From the NCBI GenBank assembly GCA_028829895.1, contig CM054181.1, forward strand, positions 106,922,860 through 106,986,859: a stretch of 64,000 nucleotides of DNA. The letters run 5' to 3'. A program made the translations under genes and the position numbers. The DNA comes from Sinotaia quadrata (taxonomy: Eukaryota; Mollusca; Gastropoda; Architaenioglossa; Viviparidae). Below the pieces are notes generated by a model, which did not search any database, had not been told where the DNA came from, and saw only the letters and a program-made list of their open reading frames with translations. Every line of letters starts with the position of its first letter. Within the stretch, counting starts at the first letter, position 1. Shown here in pieces: positions 27,701-39,635 of the stretch.

Positions 27701-30700
27701 TCTGGCATATCTGCATTTTATAACACAAGAATATGTTGAAAGATACTCTGTTACAAATATATTACACTAACATTATTAGTTCAAACTCATTTATACATTG
27801 TTTTTATTATGCAAGAAATTAATACCCAATAAAGGAAGGCAAGGCAGCAAATACACAAAATGATACGCATGGTTTTGTCTAACATTTATTTTGTATACAT
27901 GCAGTTTCTTGTCTTTTCCAGATCATAGACCGAATAGTTCAATCAGTCTCCCTGGCCATTTCTCTGTGATGACTGAAGAAGTTGATTGTGATGATGGATT
28001 TGATCCTGCTCTATTGGAAGGGCAAATGACATCTTCATTAGATTATACAGCCTCTAAAGATGAAGGTAAAATATATATGTAAAACATATTTGTAAAATAT
28101 ATAAGCTACTTTTTAATCTTTGAACATGAAAAAGGAATTGGTATAAATTTTTATGTTGATAAAGAAAATACTTCATACCAACAAAAGCAGTTATCAAAGT
28201 GATGTTTGAATCAGTAATAGTAATGGTAACAAACTGCATCAAGATAATCAAAAACATCGGTTAAAAGAAAAATGACTAGGAGTTTGACTGTTACTCTGAA
28301 TTTTTTACTTTTCCAGCACTTGAATATGTTCTATTTACTTTAAATAAATCATTGTAAGCACAATAAATATAGACACAAATTTATTTATTATTTATTATTT
28401 ATTTATTTATTATTTTGATTTACATTTCCTAAGAATTTTCATTGCTTAACATTGTCTGCTCTTTCGCATCTCTTTATGGAAAGAAATGTATATTGCTTTA
28501 TGGTGTTTGAGATGTACCAATATTTTGTATGTGCACACCATTTATTATTTCAAAGTAAAAGTGCCTGTTGTTTGGTTTGCCAATGTTTCTGTATATACAT
28601 TCCTTGTTTATTTGCGAGGTACTATGTACCAAATGTTTGTTTGGCAATTTTTTTTTAATTTATGCAAGCCTTTCTTACTGTGAGTTGTCACTATACCATT
28701 TGTTTGATTCACCAATTGTTGTGAAGATTTGGGGTTGTTTTCTTTATTGTATGCATAAATATCACGTATTGTGAGGTACTGCTGTATACTGTGTTTGGTT
28801 TTCTATTTTTTTAATGTATGCTTGCCTTCCTGTAAAGTATTACTGTACCATTTGTTTGATCCACCATTTTCTAGGATTTAAGGTTGTGTTTTTTAAATGT
28901 ATGCAACTCTTAGTAATTGTGAGGTTTACTGTACCATTTTGTTAGTTTGCCATATTTTTTTAAACATATGCTGACCTAATTGAGGTATTACTGCACCAGT
29001 TGTTTGATTCACCAGTTGTTTTGTTAAATTTAATGTATGTGTCTCTTACTTATTGTGGTATTTTGTACCATTTGTTTGGTATTCAGTTCTTTTCATGTGA
29101 GCATCCCTTACTTATCATGAGCTATTACTGTACTACTTCTTTGTGAAGTATTGCTATACAGATTGTATGGTGTACCAGTTTTTGTAAGGTATTGCTGTAC
29201 CTGTGTTTTGGATTAATTCCTTCCTAACTTTGCTCACTGTTATTTTACCAGTTATTTAGTTCACCATTTTTTCATATTTATTGTAAAGTATTATTATTTT
29301 AGTATTTGTTTGGTTTCTTACAGTTAACAGTAAAACAAATTGTAATCACCATCAATCAAAATAGAAATGAATTAAACAAACAGTTCAGTCATATTTAGCT
29401 TTTGAAAATATGATCAGTATCATCAGCTTCTCACCATGATAAAATGGAAGATACCCAATCTTTTTACAGATGGACTTAATCTGAATTTCTCAGGCATGAG
29501 TGTATCTGAGTATAGGCATTACAACTACAAGGCATCAAAGATCAAGATCAAGTGAAAAATTTCACTTAGTGTTTTTGTTAGTTTGATTTTTTAAAAATAT
29601 TTTTAGATTTATTTCTTTATTTATGTTTTGGTTTCATCACTTCTGAATTGGAAAGTTTCCATGAGAATGTGCACATATACTTTAGAAGTCATTTGATGCA
29701 GATCTGGGTTCTTGTCAATATGAATGTGCTTGAAAGATTCTAGCTTTTGACTCTTTTTACTGAGATTTAAATTGAAACTACTTAACAAAACACACATTTG
29801 ATGCTTCCTGTTCAATTTGTAATTTTATACTTCATCATCTTTCCACATTTATTTGTTGACTTTTAAAAATTAATTAGTGTTTATTTTGGGTCCTGTATTT
29901 TCAGAATACGAGTGTCCTGTAATTCATTCTGGAGAAACTTTAACTGATCGAAAAAGTACATTTCAAGCTCACCTAGCTTCACTGTTTTATAAACAACAAG
30001 TAAAATATGAAATTATAATACTAATAAGTATAAATGTTTACTGTCTTTCATCTTAAATTGAGGTTTTCTTAATTTTAACAAATTAGATTGTTGATATTTT
30101 GGCTTTTTGTTATTATATTTTTTATAATTTACAATATTTACTTATGTTGCATTATTTTTATTTATTTATTTTACTATTCATTGTTAATAGGTGTATAAAC
30201 ATGAAAGTTTTATCGCATGCATATAACTAATTTGTTAATTGGTTATTGTTTCAATATGTAGATTTAAAAATGTAAAATAAAAATATAACAAACTTAATTT
30301 CAATTCATTTTTATTTTCGTTTTTGTCCTGCTATTAGATGACAACAAAAAATATCATTGTATGATTTTTCAACTATTATGCTTAAATTTATTATGTTACT
30401 TTGGACTGTTGAAATCTTTATTTCATTAAATTTAAATGCAGATAAAATATTAGTAATCATTACCTGACTTGTCAGGTAAGGCTAGTTCTGGAAAAGTTGA
30501 TGGAAAACAAGAAGATTGCCAATGCAACACACAACATGTTTGCCTACAGGTCAGCATTATTTATTTAATTTTTCCCCACAAACACATCTTGCCCAGCTGT
30601 CTACATCGAATGCTAAATTACTTCTTTTAAATGGTACAATATTTCATTTTATCAAGCTCAGGTATATTGACTATCCATTTATATCGGTATTCAAAGGTCT

Positions 30701-33700
30701 CATCCACCACAATGTTAAAAGATAACATTTTCAAAATACTTGGTTCCATCTTACTTGCTTATATAAAGTTTTTGCAGTATATAACAAATTTGGGTTTGTT
30801 TTCATTATTCATTAATTTAGGAAATAAATAAGAACATGTTAGCCACACAGGTTATTATTGGAAAAAAAATTATATATAATCATAACTTGGATCAACATTT
30901 CAGTTTTCTTTCACAGTTTCCATTTCTGGTGTTGGTGACTAGCAAAATATAAATTTTCATGCATATGATCTCAGACAATGTTGTAAATGTTCAGTGTTGC
31001 TTATATTTGTGATTTCATTTTTAGCAAAAATCCTAACTTTTGTTGCTAAATAATTTTAATATTTATCATGGTACCATATTTTTAGAAAGGTAGTATAGTT
31101 ACTTGTTGAACTTGTTTCTAATTTCTACGTTCATTTTAAAAATCGAGTGGGCTGGAAATGTTTGGAACTCGTTATTTCAACCTCGGTGTGAGCATTAATA
31201 ATGGCCCCTTGAGCAATACAAGACAGCACTTTAATATGCAAAATATCCTCTTTCTTTTGTTTAATTTTGAAGGCAATGGTTTCTTAATATAATTAATATA
31301 CCCAGCAAAGGGGTGGTTTCCATGAAACATAAATATTAATAAGGCCTTATTCGGCATCAGTATCTTAAATCTGAAATTATTTATTTTGTAAACTTTTGCA
31401 CAAACTTCTATGTTTAATAAATATTTTCCATTTAAAACTAAACATCAGTTTCCAAAACACAAATTACCAAAAGACAGATTTACAGAACATTTAATTTTTT
31501 TGTATAGGATAGTGCAGAATGATGGGACAACCACCAAGGTCATTCAGGGTTGTGAAGATGATGGTGAAACACAGGCTGGGTCTCGAATGCTGCATCTCCT
31601 GCAGGTATACAGCATAAATAGAGAATTATTTGTAAAAAGGCTCAGAACTTTCCATTGTAAGATTTTTTTTTCTCCTTTGCATTGAGGAGCATACATTTTG
31701 TCCTTATTTTTCTTAATGAATTTTGTAACAATCCTTGTATTTTAAGTCATGAGATACGATCGAAGCAGAATATTATAGTTATTTTAGATTACTCCATGCA
31801 TAAAGGAAATATATGTAACCATACATGATTTGAGAGAAATAGAGTTAATATTTTGTAATAAAAAAAAAATTCAAATCTTATTCACATGTTTGGCCTTTGC
31901 TACTTGAGTTAAGGTGTAGATAATTTTTCTTATCATTATCTAACAATTTTTTTCAAATGATAAATGAATATTATTCAGTAAGAGGCTCTAAATGTATCTG
32001 ACTCGCTATCCACTTCTCTCTATGTGGAGAAATACTCATTTTACAACAACAAAAGTCATGTTTAGACTTGCAAGCCCTAACTGTGAACTGTTTTCTATAC
32101 TGCCAGATTTGATCTATAGACTGCTCTACCAAACTTGATCTAACCTGCCCATTACCAGACTTGATCTAACATATACTACCAAACTTTAACAGTTGTACTA
32201 CCAGACTTAAACTTTCATTTGTACTACCAGACTTAAACTGTTATCTGTGTGCATTCTCTAAAAAGAAATTCTGCATTTTTATCATTTAGAATATACCCTT
32301 CTGTTATAATTTTAACTTTGCCATTTCATAACTTGAAGATTTTTACTTTTTATATGTATCAAAAATGAGCATTTATTCATCTTGTACATTGATGATGACT
32401 GACTTGTATATTCAAATGATATTTCATAAACTACTTGAGGTTTTCTCTTAGAATTTTACAAGCAACCTTATAACATCTAATACTATTATGTAAACACATT
32501 TGTTTTACTCAGAATCAAATTTGAAATTTGGTTGAGACTATCTACTACTACCAAACTTGTTCGGTCAATTGCATTACCAGATTTGATTTGTCATTTGTAC
32601 TATAAAAACTGTACTGTCAAACTTGAACTGATGGCTATACATGTACTACAAATTATTGACCTGCTGATTTTACCTTAGTTAATAAACTACTATATGTGAA
32701 GCATTAGCTGTTCGGATATATTGGTTGTGCTTTCATCTTGATCTTTCAACATTGCTGCCATAGTAGATCTGTTAAAATTTTAATCTGCCAAATATGCTAC
32801 TACAATTGATCTGTCAGCTATCTAACATTATTTGAACTGTCAGTCATGTTTTTGTACTTTATTTGTCAGCTATCACACCTTAACTGTAAAGTGATTATAC
32901 CAGACTTAATCCTTCAGCTATGTACTGTAGTTGATTTGCTTGATTTATTAACTATACTACTTTAGTTGATCTTTTCTACTGTGGTTAATCTGTTAGCTGT
33001 TCTACTGCAGTTGATCTGCTGTTCCACTGTAGTTGATCTGTCAGCTGTTCTACTATAGTTGATCTGCTGTTCTACTGTAATTGATCTGTCAGATGTACTA
33101 CTGTAGTTGATTTGCTGTACTACTCTAGTTGATCTGTCAGCTGTACTTCTGTAGTTGATTTGTAGTTGTAGGTCTGTCAGCTGTGTTACTGTGCTACGTC
33201 TTTCAGCTGTACTTATGTAGTTGATCTGTCAACTATATTGCTGTACTTTATTTACTGTGGTTGATCTTTAGGCTAATTGTTTTTCATCAGCTTTACTGTT
33301 ATATTTGAAATGACATCTGTACCACTCTACTTGATCTGTCAATTGTATTATGATGTGCAAATATATTTATAAAAAAATTTATAAAATTTATTAAAAAATT
33401 GGTGATGGTAAATGAATGTTCATCTGCTACTCTATATTATATTATATTACTTGATTAATAATACAGTATATCTTTTTGAACTAATTATAAAGGCAAATCA
33501 GTACAACTGGAGCTCAACTGAAGCAGATGAGGCATGGATTAGAGGAGTTTTTAATAATGAAAGTTTATAATATTAATATGCTGATTTTAAAAGATATAAT
33601 ACATTTAATAAATATTACCCCTAATAAACATTGATCACTTCTTAAGAATGTGATGGTATTAGTACATAAACATGCTGCAACTTGTATTAGGCATAAAAGT

Positions 33701-36256
33701 GAATTCTCATCATCAAAAGGGGTATACACTTAATTACATAAAACTATAAATAGTCTTGTAATAAAATTCTCATCATCAAAAGGGGTATACACTTAATTAC
33801 ATAAAACTATAAATAGTCTTGTAATAACATCATTGTCTAATGATTTTAGCAAGTCAGCAATGTAAGTTATTAATTTAAATGCATTGTAATGCAATTTATT
33901 TTCTCTTTAGCCATATCTTAAAGTCTGCAGTATTCAGCATTAAAGAATTAATAAATCGATGTGCCATCTTTCTTATGGTTCTGCAGATAGTTAAAGCAGA
34001 AAATGTGATGGTGGTTGTATCCAGGTGGTATGGTGGCATCCATCTGGGACCAGACCGCTTCAGACACATCAACAACTGCACACGTACTATACTGGAAAAA
34101 CATGGTTATTTAATGCACCGAGTAAGTCACGGCAGATTGGTAAGCTGTAACTTGATGAGTGAGATGAAGCTGTATGTTATGATTAATTATGCTTCTTTTC
34201 TTTTTGCTTTAACTGGGGCACATGGCGAGAAGTGGATAACTATTTTAGATCTCCTTCTTTGGCTTATGTGAAGGTTATGTTCTTAGAGATTTTATGTAAA
34301 CCTAGTTTTTATGCAAATCAAATTTGTTAGAACAGGTCATTTACCTATGTACAGAAAAAAATAGCTTAATACAATATCTACTCAGTACAGTAAACATATT
34401 AATTAATAGTCATTATTGAATCTACACATTTTATCTTCCGTAATAAACAGTTTGTGATGAATGTGTTGACCTCATGACATTTGTGTTGTCAACTTTCCCA
34501 CTCTTGTAATGCCTCTTCAAAACTAATCATCCTACACCAACACCTTTCATTTCTCTCTTTCATATGTTACCCATGCTTGCAACATTCAGTATTACAGCAC
34601 ATGTATTCTTGCAACAGCAAAACAACTTTAGGGTCACAAGTACTTAAAGAAGTTGTGCACAGGATACTGTAAGCGCATGAATGGGCTGGAAGAATGGGAT
34701 GAATAACATGTTACAGCCAGTAAGTTGTCTGTATTTTGCATGCATCAACCAGCATTGTTCCACACATTGACTCATAACATGTTACGGCCAGTAAATTGTC
34801 TGTATTTGCATGCATCAACCAGCATTGATCCACACATTGACTCATAATATGCCTCAGTATATAGCACTCTGAATGCAGGCCTATCATTTCATAATTTCAC
34901 TTTGTAGCTTAATTTCAAGCCCATTTTACACAAGTTGAATATTTAAATTGAGAAATGCCTATATTATAGTCTAGTACTCTATTGATGAAAATATCTGCAG
35001 TCATTGTATTTTATCTGCCTTATATCTAGACAGGATATATCCTTGTAGAAAAATAAACAATTGCACTGCCATTTGTTGTGGGTAATTTTTTTAAGGCAAC
35101 CCTATATCTGGTTAGTATAAGATAATTTTTGTATAGTTTTATTTTTTAAAGTAACTATAATTTTTTTTAACAGAAGAAAATGTTATTATAGTTGTCTTTT
35201 TAAAATTATTTCATAGTAACAGTATAATTTAAGTTTGTTGTTTCTAAGTAACCATAAATTTATTTAGCACAAGAAAATGTTATCATAGTGAGTGAAGGTT
35301 GTTCTATATTTTAAAGTAACAGTATGTTTATTTAGCAAATGTAAATTAAATTTCATTATGTTCTCTTTTTTTTTAAAGAACCCATATATTTTTTCAGGAA
35401 AAGAAAATGTCATTATAGTTTGTTTTTGTTTCTTAAATTAAATGTTTATTTATTTATCACTAGAAATTTTCTTGTATAGTTTATTGTAGATTTGTTAAAA
35501 TAACCAGTATCAGATGACATCATTTTGAACATTTTATTTTGTAACTGACTTTTTTGTTATTTTTAGTAGTTTTTTTTTATTTGCCTGGTCTTACGAGACT
35601 GATGAGTGTTAACTTCTTTATAATTTATTTAGACATAAAATAGGTTTTTTCATGAAATGCTCTTAAAATTTATTGTTTACACTGCAGTCAGAATAATTAA
35701 TATCTGTTAATTCTTTTGTATTATGTGTGGACAGCCAAAGCACACACTCATATGTCAACTAATCCTTTCACTGTTAATATTCATTGAAAACAGAACATTG
35801 AAATGACACTGTATTAGCAATTGCAATACAAAAAGTTAATTTATTTGAATTATTTACGGACATTCATTAATTTCCTTTCTTACATTTCAGAAAAACTTAT
35901 TAATACTAGGAGATTTATTCTTAATGTAAATCAAGGCACTTTATAAGTATTCAGAAAAAAAAATTTACAATAGAAAGTACAATATATTTCATTTGAGTGT
36001 ACATGTAATTCCAAACATATTGAATTGAAAGTTAAGATAAGCCGCTCTTATGTACATTTGCTGGATCATTACTCATTATTCTTATATTTATTAATTTAAT
36101 ATATTATCAGTATCAGAAGCCTATATTTGTTCACCACATTACTGATTTAAATTATTTCTTTAGATAATATTTTCAATTTATGGAGATTGTTTTGCTTTTT
36201 CGTTTTGTCTTTAGGAAGAAAAGAAAGGTCCTCGGAGTGGGAAAAAAGGAAAATGA
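18717..36256 (+). CDS. IMPACT: IMPACT (RWD + UPF0029 domain), complete gene, 11 coding exons
   Basis: Eleven exons (each listed separately) join in phase to 942 coding bases plus TGA, giving 314 residues; vertebrate IMPACT is about 320. Residues about 10-115 form the RWD domain, beginning EVEALSAIYGDEWCVID. Residues about 118-180 are an acidic linker. Residues about 185-295 are the UPF0029/IMPACT domain, with TDRKSTFQAHLA, ENKKIANATHN, CEDDGETQAG and the family signature VVVSRWYGGIHLGPDRF. The C-terminus is short and basic (KKGPRSGKKGK). An in-frame TGA at 18705-18707 supports the ATG at 18717. In the family, the RWD domain binds GCN1 and so limits GCN2 kinase activation, sparing translation under amino-acid stress; the protein is cytosolic. 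Introns 3 and 7 are under 0.5 kb; the others run from 0.7 to 3.8 kb and hold several minisatellites. Identification is very secure. Untranslated ends are not defined. Confidence 0.97.
18744..22505 (+). other. IMPACT intron 1
   Basis: 3.8 kb of AT-rich sequence with a GT-rich stretch near 19.47 kb. CpG is still frequent up to about 19.2 kb and becomes sparse after that. No coding or mobile element is recognised. Confidence 0.85.
22506..22634 (+). CDS. IMPACT: IMPACT exon 2, RWD domain start
   Basis: 43 codons, phase 0 in and phase 0 out. The acceptor is ATTAG|GCA and the donor is CAG|GTACAG. It codes ADEVEALSAIYGDEWCVID, then FCIRISE and WTLNLQ, the first helix and strands of the RWD fold. 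This is one of the best-conserved parts of the family. Confidence 0.96.
22710..23095 (+). repeat. Minisatellite, about 26-bp unit, IMPACT intron 2
   Basis: About 14 decayed head-to-tail copies of a pyrimidine-rich unit close to TGTGTCATATCTTTCTGTCT plus CTTTAT. It begins about 75 bases after the exon 2 donor. The rest of intron 2 is plain AT-rich sequence. Confidence 0.85.
24090..24142 (+). CDS. IMPACT: IMPACT exon 3, RWD domain
   Basis: 53 bases, phase 0 in, phase 2 out, between TTTCAG and GTGAGG. It codes IHFPDDYPLKSPPQYQL, the P-x(n)-YP-x(n)-PP core typical of RWD domains. Confidence 0.95.
24632..24694 (+). CDS. IMPACT: IMPACT exon 4, RWD domain
   Basis: 63 bases, phase 2 in and phase 2 out, between ATTAG and GTAGGT. 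It codes NATWLRGVERCHLEDKLSQI and matches the family's APWL...L...L region that leads into the long RWD helix. Confidence 0.93.
24858..25192 (+). repeat. Higher-order minisatellite, about 62-bp unit, IMPACT intron 4
   Basis: Six units of about 60-63 bp share a core like ATAATAGATCAGTGTCATAT and ACAAGGTATTG. Units 2 and 5 carry a GGGGTACATG(A/G)CTAATTAG variant not present in the others, so the array has a three-unit (about 185 bp) higher-order period. Confidence 0.8.
25428..25513 (+). CDS. IMPACT: IMPACT exon 5, end of RWD domain
   Basis: 86 bases, phase 2 in, phase 1 out, between AAACAG and GTAAAA. It codes ENLGEDLIYLWVEAVRDFL; the GE-x-x-x-YLWVE-x-x-R motif is the C-terminal RWD helix of IMPACT. 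Confidence 0.95.
25514..27921 (+). other. IMPACT intron 5
   Basis: 2.4 kb. The middle (about 25.86-27.1 kb) is less AT-rich than the flanks, which may mark an old insertion, but I see no terminal repeats, open frame or second copy in the window. Confidence 0.7.
27922..28065 (+). CDS. IMPACT: IMPACT exon 6, acidic linker
   Basis: 144 bases, phase 1 in and phase 1 out, between TTCCAG and GTAAAA. It codes a Ser/Asp/Glu-rich stretch including VMTEEVDCDDGFDPALL. The linker is poorly conserved in the family, so assignment rests on phase, splice signals and acidic composition, including a CDDGFDPALL segment comparable to the acidic linker of vertebrate IMPACT. Confidence 0.9.
28381..28415 (+). repeat. 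(TTAT)n / (TTATTA)n microsatellite
   Basis: Simple repeat of TTATT and TTTA units in IMPACT intron 6. Confidence 0.85.
28560..29330 (+). repeat. Decayed minisatellite, IMPACT intron 6
   Basis: Diverged units of roughly 60-95 bp recur with phrases such as TGTACCATTTGTTTG, TTCACCA and AATGTATGC. Divergence is high and unit borders are fuzzy. Confidence 0.7.
29905..29999 (+). CDS. IMPACT: IMPACT exon 7, start of UPF0029 domain
   Basis: 95 bases, phase 1 in, phase 0 out, between TTTCAG and GTAAAA. It codes EYECPVIHSGETLTDRKSTF followed by QAHLASLF. The TDR-(K/R)-STF-x-AHLA block opens the UPF0029/IMPACT domain. Confidence 0.96.
30476..30549 (+). CDS. IMPACT: IMPACT exon 8, UPF0029 domain
   Basis: 74 bases, phase 0 in, phase 2 out, between GTCAG and GTCAGC. 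It codes VRLVLEKLMENKKIANATHN and MFAYR. The A-T-H-N-x-x-A-Y-R block is a conserved core of the domain. Confidence 0.96.
31508..31604 (+). CDS. IMPACT: IMPACT exon 9, UPF0029 domain
   Basis: 97 bases, phase 2 in, phase 0 out, between TATAG and GTATAC. It codes CEDDGETQAGSRMLHLL. The DDGE-(P/T)-x-x-(S/A)-G block is diagnostic of UPF0029 proteins from bacteria to animals. Confidence 0.96.
32030..33350 (+). repeat. Decayed minisatellite, about 22/26-bp units, IMPACT intron 9
   Basis: The core at 32925-33250 repeats CTACTGTAGTTGATCTGTCA plus GCTGTT (26 bp), or the same without the TCAG (22 bp). The left part (32.03-32.9 kb) is more diverged, with ACTACCAGACTTGATCTG-like phrases. Confidence 0.8.
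33702..33827 (+). repeat. Perfect 63-bp tandem duplication, IMPACT intron 9
   Basis: Two adjacent copies of a 63-bp sequence starting AATTCTCATCATCAAAAGGG, identical base for base as read. This is far younger than the other tandem repeats around it. Confidence 0.92.
33987..34121 (+). CDS. IMPACT: IMPACT exon 10, UPF0029 signature
   Basis: 45 codons, phase 0 in and out, between CTGCAG and GTAAGT. It carries the family signature VVVSRWYGGIHLGPDRF followed by RHINNCTRTIL. Confidence 0.97.
34703..34851 (+). repeat. Two-copy tandem repeat, 71-bp unit, IMPACT intron 10
   Basis: Two copies share ATAACATGTTAC(A/G)GCCAGTA and CATGCATCAACCAGCATTG, with a few substitutions and one indel. The rest of intron 10 is AT-rich with poly-T runs and no recognised element. 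Confidence 0.88.
36215..36256 (+). CDS. IMPACT: IMPACT exon 11, basic C-terminus and stop
   Basis: 13 codons plus TGA after the acceptor TCTTTAG, phase 0. It codes EEKKGPRSGKKGK. A lysine-rich tail is usual in IMPACT, and the phase and acceptor both fit. Confidence 0.9.
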   Translation, partial: EEKKGPRSGKKGK

Positions 36257-36330
36257 ACTTCAAATCGAAGCGTCTAGATGAGCCCTTGTTATAGATACTA
36301 GATCTATTTTGTATCAGATTCATTAAAGAA

Positions 36331-36336
36331 AATAAA
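36331..36336 (+). terminator. Candidate IMPACT polyadenylation signal
   Basis: AATAAA 75 bases after the stop codon, with ATTAAA at 36322 just before it and further AATAAA copies at 36448 and 36461. The motif is common by chance in DNA this AT-rich, so which one is used is unknown. Confidence 0.45.
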
Positions 36337-36339
36337 TTG

Positions 36340-37340
36340 CTTATTATTAGAAAAGCAAACTTTATAAAACATTAAGTTGTTTTCTCTAGTTCTTTTTTCC
36401 ATCATCTTTTTCTTCTAAACTCAAAGGGAAATGATAAAGATAATTGTAATAAAGACAAACAATAAATAATAATAAATGATATTCAAATAAGAACATATTA
36501 ATTAAATCACTCCAATATCGGAAAATTTAATCATAAAAATTAAGGTTATACAAAGTTTATTACTGATTATAGAATATAATGTCAGAAAAGAATCCATCTT
36601 TTATAGTTATCCAACTTTTCCCCCTGAGTCCTGTTTTGGTCAAATAAGTGGGGTTCTACTGTATTTGATCAATTTTAATTATTTTCTTTTCATTTTTTTT
36701 TTTTTTGTTGGGGAGAAGTGGGCACAGGCTTTAGCATTCATTCACTTGGTTGTGAATCAAGTGACAGATGGTTATAGGTTGGATTTATTTTAGATTTGTG
36801 TTTTTATTAATGTCTTTTTATTGGATCTGTTATGCATTGATTCAGATGGTGAGAGAAAGCTGAACCTTTTATTAAAAATTTAATTTAGCCCACTTCTAAT
36901 CTTCACCCAGTTGTCATATGTGACTTAATTTGGATCTGATCATTGTAAACTCCTATTATTTCAATTCCCATAATCTGACTGGTTGGGAGGAACAACAACC
37001 TTGTGTAATACAGTTATATGAAAAGTATTTAATTCCTCGCATATTGCCTTTACCTCTCTCTGCACATTGTAGAGATATGGTACACTGAGTTGACAAGAAT
37101 ATCATCATACATCTGCTAGGTTAACAGTTTTACTATTACACTACATAAGTCAGACAGCTGGTGTTTGAATAGAGGTCCCACTTTCCACTGAACTTAATGT
37201 TCATGGTTGCTTGTTTGAGTACCATGAAGAGTTTGACACTTTAACTCATTCTTCAAGGTAGGGACTGAGATAGGTTTGCTGAGCTCCACTCCATTTGAAA
37301 ACTCAGCAATGTGAAGAAACTTCCCATGGCTCTTCTGCTG
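36340..37340 (+). other. Intergenic, downstream of IMPACT
   Basis: AT-rich, with a poly-T run near 36693. No coding or mobile sequence recognised. Confidence 0.7.
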
Positions 37341-37342
37341 CA

Positions 37343-37668
37343 CCAGCACGAGACAAATAGCCCTCTCTTTTGATGCCTCAGTACTGTCAGGTCGCTTCCC
37401 TGCACATCTGACAAATAGCCCTCTTTTGAAGCCTCAGTACTATCAAGTCTCACATCTGTACATAAAATAAATAGCCCTCCTTTGAAGCCTCAGTACTATC
37501 AAGTCTCACATCTGCACATAAGACAAATAGCCTTCTCTGATGATGCTTCAGTACTATCAAGTCTCACATCTGTACATAAATAGCCCTCTTTTGAAGCCTC
37601 AGTACTGTGAGGTCTCACATCTGCACATTAAGACAAATAGCCCTCTCTTTTGATGCCTCAGTACTAAC
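37343..37668 (+). repeat. Minisatellite, about 56-bp unit
   Basis: About six copies of a unit with ACAAATAGCCCTCTTTTGA and GCCTCAGTACTATCAAGTCT. Units start 54-61 bp apart. It is only mildly diverged. Confidence 0.9.
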
Positions 37669-37697
37669 ATTTCTCTCAACATCAGGATACTCAGTGG

Positions 37698-37995
37698 ACC
37701 TTAACTTTGGTATCTTTTATAAGATAGTGGATGAAAAATTCTGTAACAACGATTCTAACTTCAAATTTGGTATCTTGTATAACCAGTGGATGAAAAATTA
37801 TGTAACAAAGTTTTTTTAACTTCAAATTTGGTATCTTGTATAACCAGTGGATGAAAAATTATGTAACAAAGTTTTTTTAACTTCAAATTTGGTATCTTGT
37901 ATAACCAATGGATGAAAAATTCTGTAACAAGGTTTTTAACTTCAAATTTGGTATCTTGTATAACCATTGAATGAAAAATTCTGTAACTTCAAATG
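37698..37995 (+). repeat. Minisatellite, 61-bp unit
   Basis: Five copies of a unit containing CTTCAAATTTGGTATCTTGT and GGATGAAAAATT(A/C)TGTAACA. The inner copies are spaced exactly 61 bp and are almost identical. It lies directly after the 56-bp array but is unrelated in sequence. Confidence 0.92.
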
Positions 37996-38274
37996 GATTT
38001 CACAAGCTCCCATGGAATCAGTGGTTTCTATATACTTCTTTATTTAGATGCAGATTTTTCTGAAGTAAATAATTTATCCCTGTTCTGAGCAAAATCCTGA
38101 CCTTTTTGAGTCGTGAGTATTTGGGCAGCATGTGGTCAGTGTGGTAAGTAGTCTACATTTGACCCATGCCTTACTCATTACCTGTTAACTTACTTTCCAG
38201 CGATATTTTATAACCCAAAATATGTACAATTTTCCCTTTTGCAATTAAGATTCCTTAGAATATGCTCTCCCTTC

Positions 38275-38770
38275 CTTCTACTATGCATATTTAAATACAC
38301 ATAATTCTCAGTCCAAGTTAGATTATTTAGAATAAAATAGAATATTTGGGAGATAAATATACATAATTCTCAGTACAACTTAGATTACTCAAAATAAAAT
38401 AGCAGTTTTATTCATATACACATAAAATATACATAATTCCCAGTCCAAGTTATAGGTTACTCAAAATAAAATAGCATGTTTTAAATATACCTAACTCGCA
38501 GTCTAAGTTAGGTTTCTTAGAAAAAATAGCATGTTTGTTTAAATATACATAACTTGCAGTCTAAGTTAGCATGTGTTTAAATGTACACAATTCTCAGTCC
38601 AGGTTAGATTACTTAGAATAAAACATATTTGTGTGTTTAAATATACATAATTTTCAGTCCAGATTAGTTTATTTAGAATAAAATAGCATCTATGCATAAC
38701 TATACATATTTCTCAGCCCATTGCCAAGTTGGGTTACTTAGAACAAAACTGCCTGTGCAGTATAACTGTA
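38275..38770 (+). repeat. Decayed minisatellite, about 55-65-bp unit
   Basis: About eight diverged copies of AAATATACATAATTCTCAGT followed by CCAAGTTAGATTACTTAGAA and TAAAATAGCAT. Confidence 0.85.
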
Positions 38771-38859
38771 ATAATAAATTTTCAAAAGAATAATTAAAGT
38801 TTCCCCTGACTTTCTCAAAGAATTGATGAATAACAAAGCAATGTTGTCTCTCCAATGGA

Positions 38860-39635
38860 ATTAACAGAAATCAGCTTACAGCAACTCATTTACTGATAAG
38901 TTTAACGACAATGCTGGATACACACCAACATGATCCAGTAGAGTACAGTAGTCATTGTAGTCTGAAACGGATACAAGGTTACAAACAAAAAAATGTGTGC
39001 TCCTCTCTGCAAAAGTTAAATCGAGCCAGCGCTAAATTTCAGGTATATGGTATATTTCATCTCAAAACTCCATTCTTGTTCTCAGCTTACAAATCCTGCA
39101 ACAATATTCATTAGCCTAAGATACATAGCAGCGATCAAAATTCACAAGTATACTCTACAGCCTTATCAAATTAGTGAACATTGAAATAATGGTTCAATTA
39201 ATAAGCATTCTCCAGTTCAAATCATAGATCAATAGCAAACGACATGACTGAAATATAGGCTAGTTTATTCTTTCTTTATCAGTCAGTTAACTTACCAAAA
39301 GCTAACGATCGCCTTTATGACTGGATTTGAGTTATGTCAAAACCAAAGTGATTAGAATATAGAACTTTCTTCAACAAAGTAACTTTTGGTCCATCCCCAT
39401 TTGATGAACTGATAAGTTATAAGCAAGTATGAGAATTTAATCAAAAACCTACTCATCCGCTTGGAAGTGGCTTGCATTGCATCAGCAAGTTCATGAGTAG
39501 TTTACTCCAACACTGACAGACACAAAAAATATCATCATAAGTAGTGCCCTAGATTAGGTCACACCAACATTGACAACAAATATATAATTATTAAGTTTAG
39601 AAATAGAGATAGGCAAATTTACTCCATTACACATA
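38860..39635 (+). repeat. Unclassified interspersed repeat, copy E (right half)
   Basis: Matches 45190-45770 along its length with indels. Shared phrases include ATAAGCATTCTC, AAGCTAACGATCGCCTTTA, GTCCATCCCCATT and GATAGGCAAATTTACTC. It lacks the left half seen in copy C. No open frame. Confidence 0.85.
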
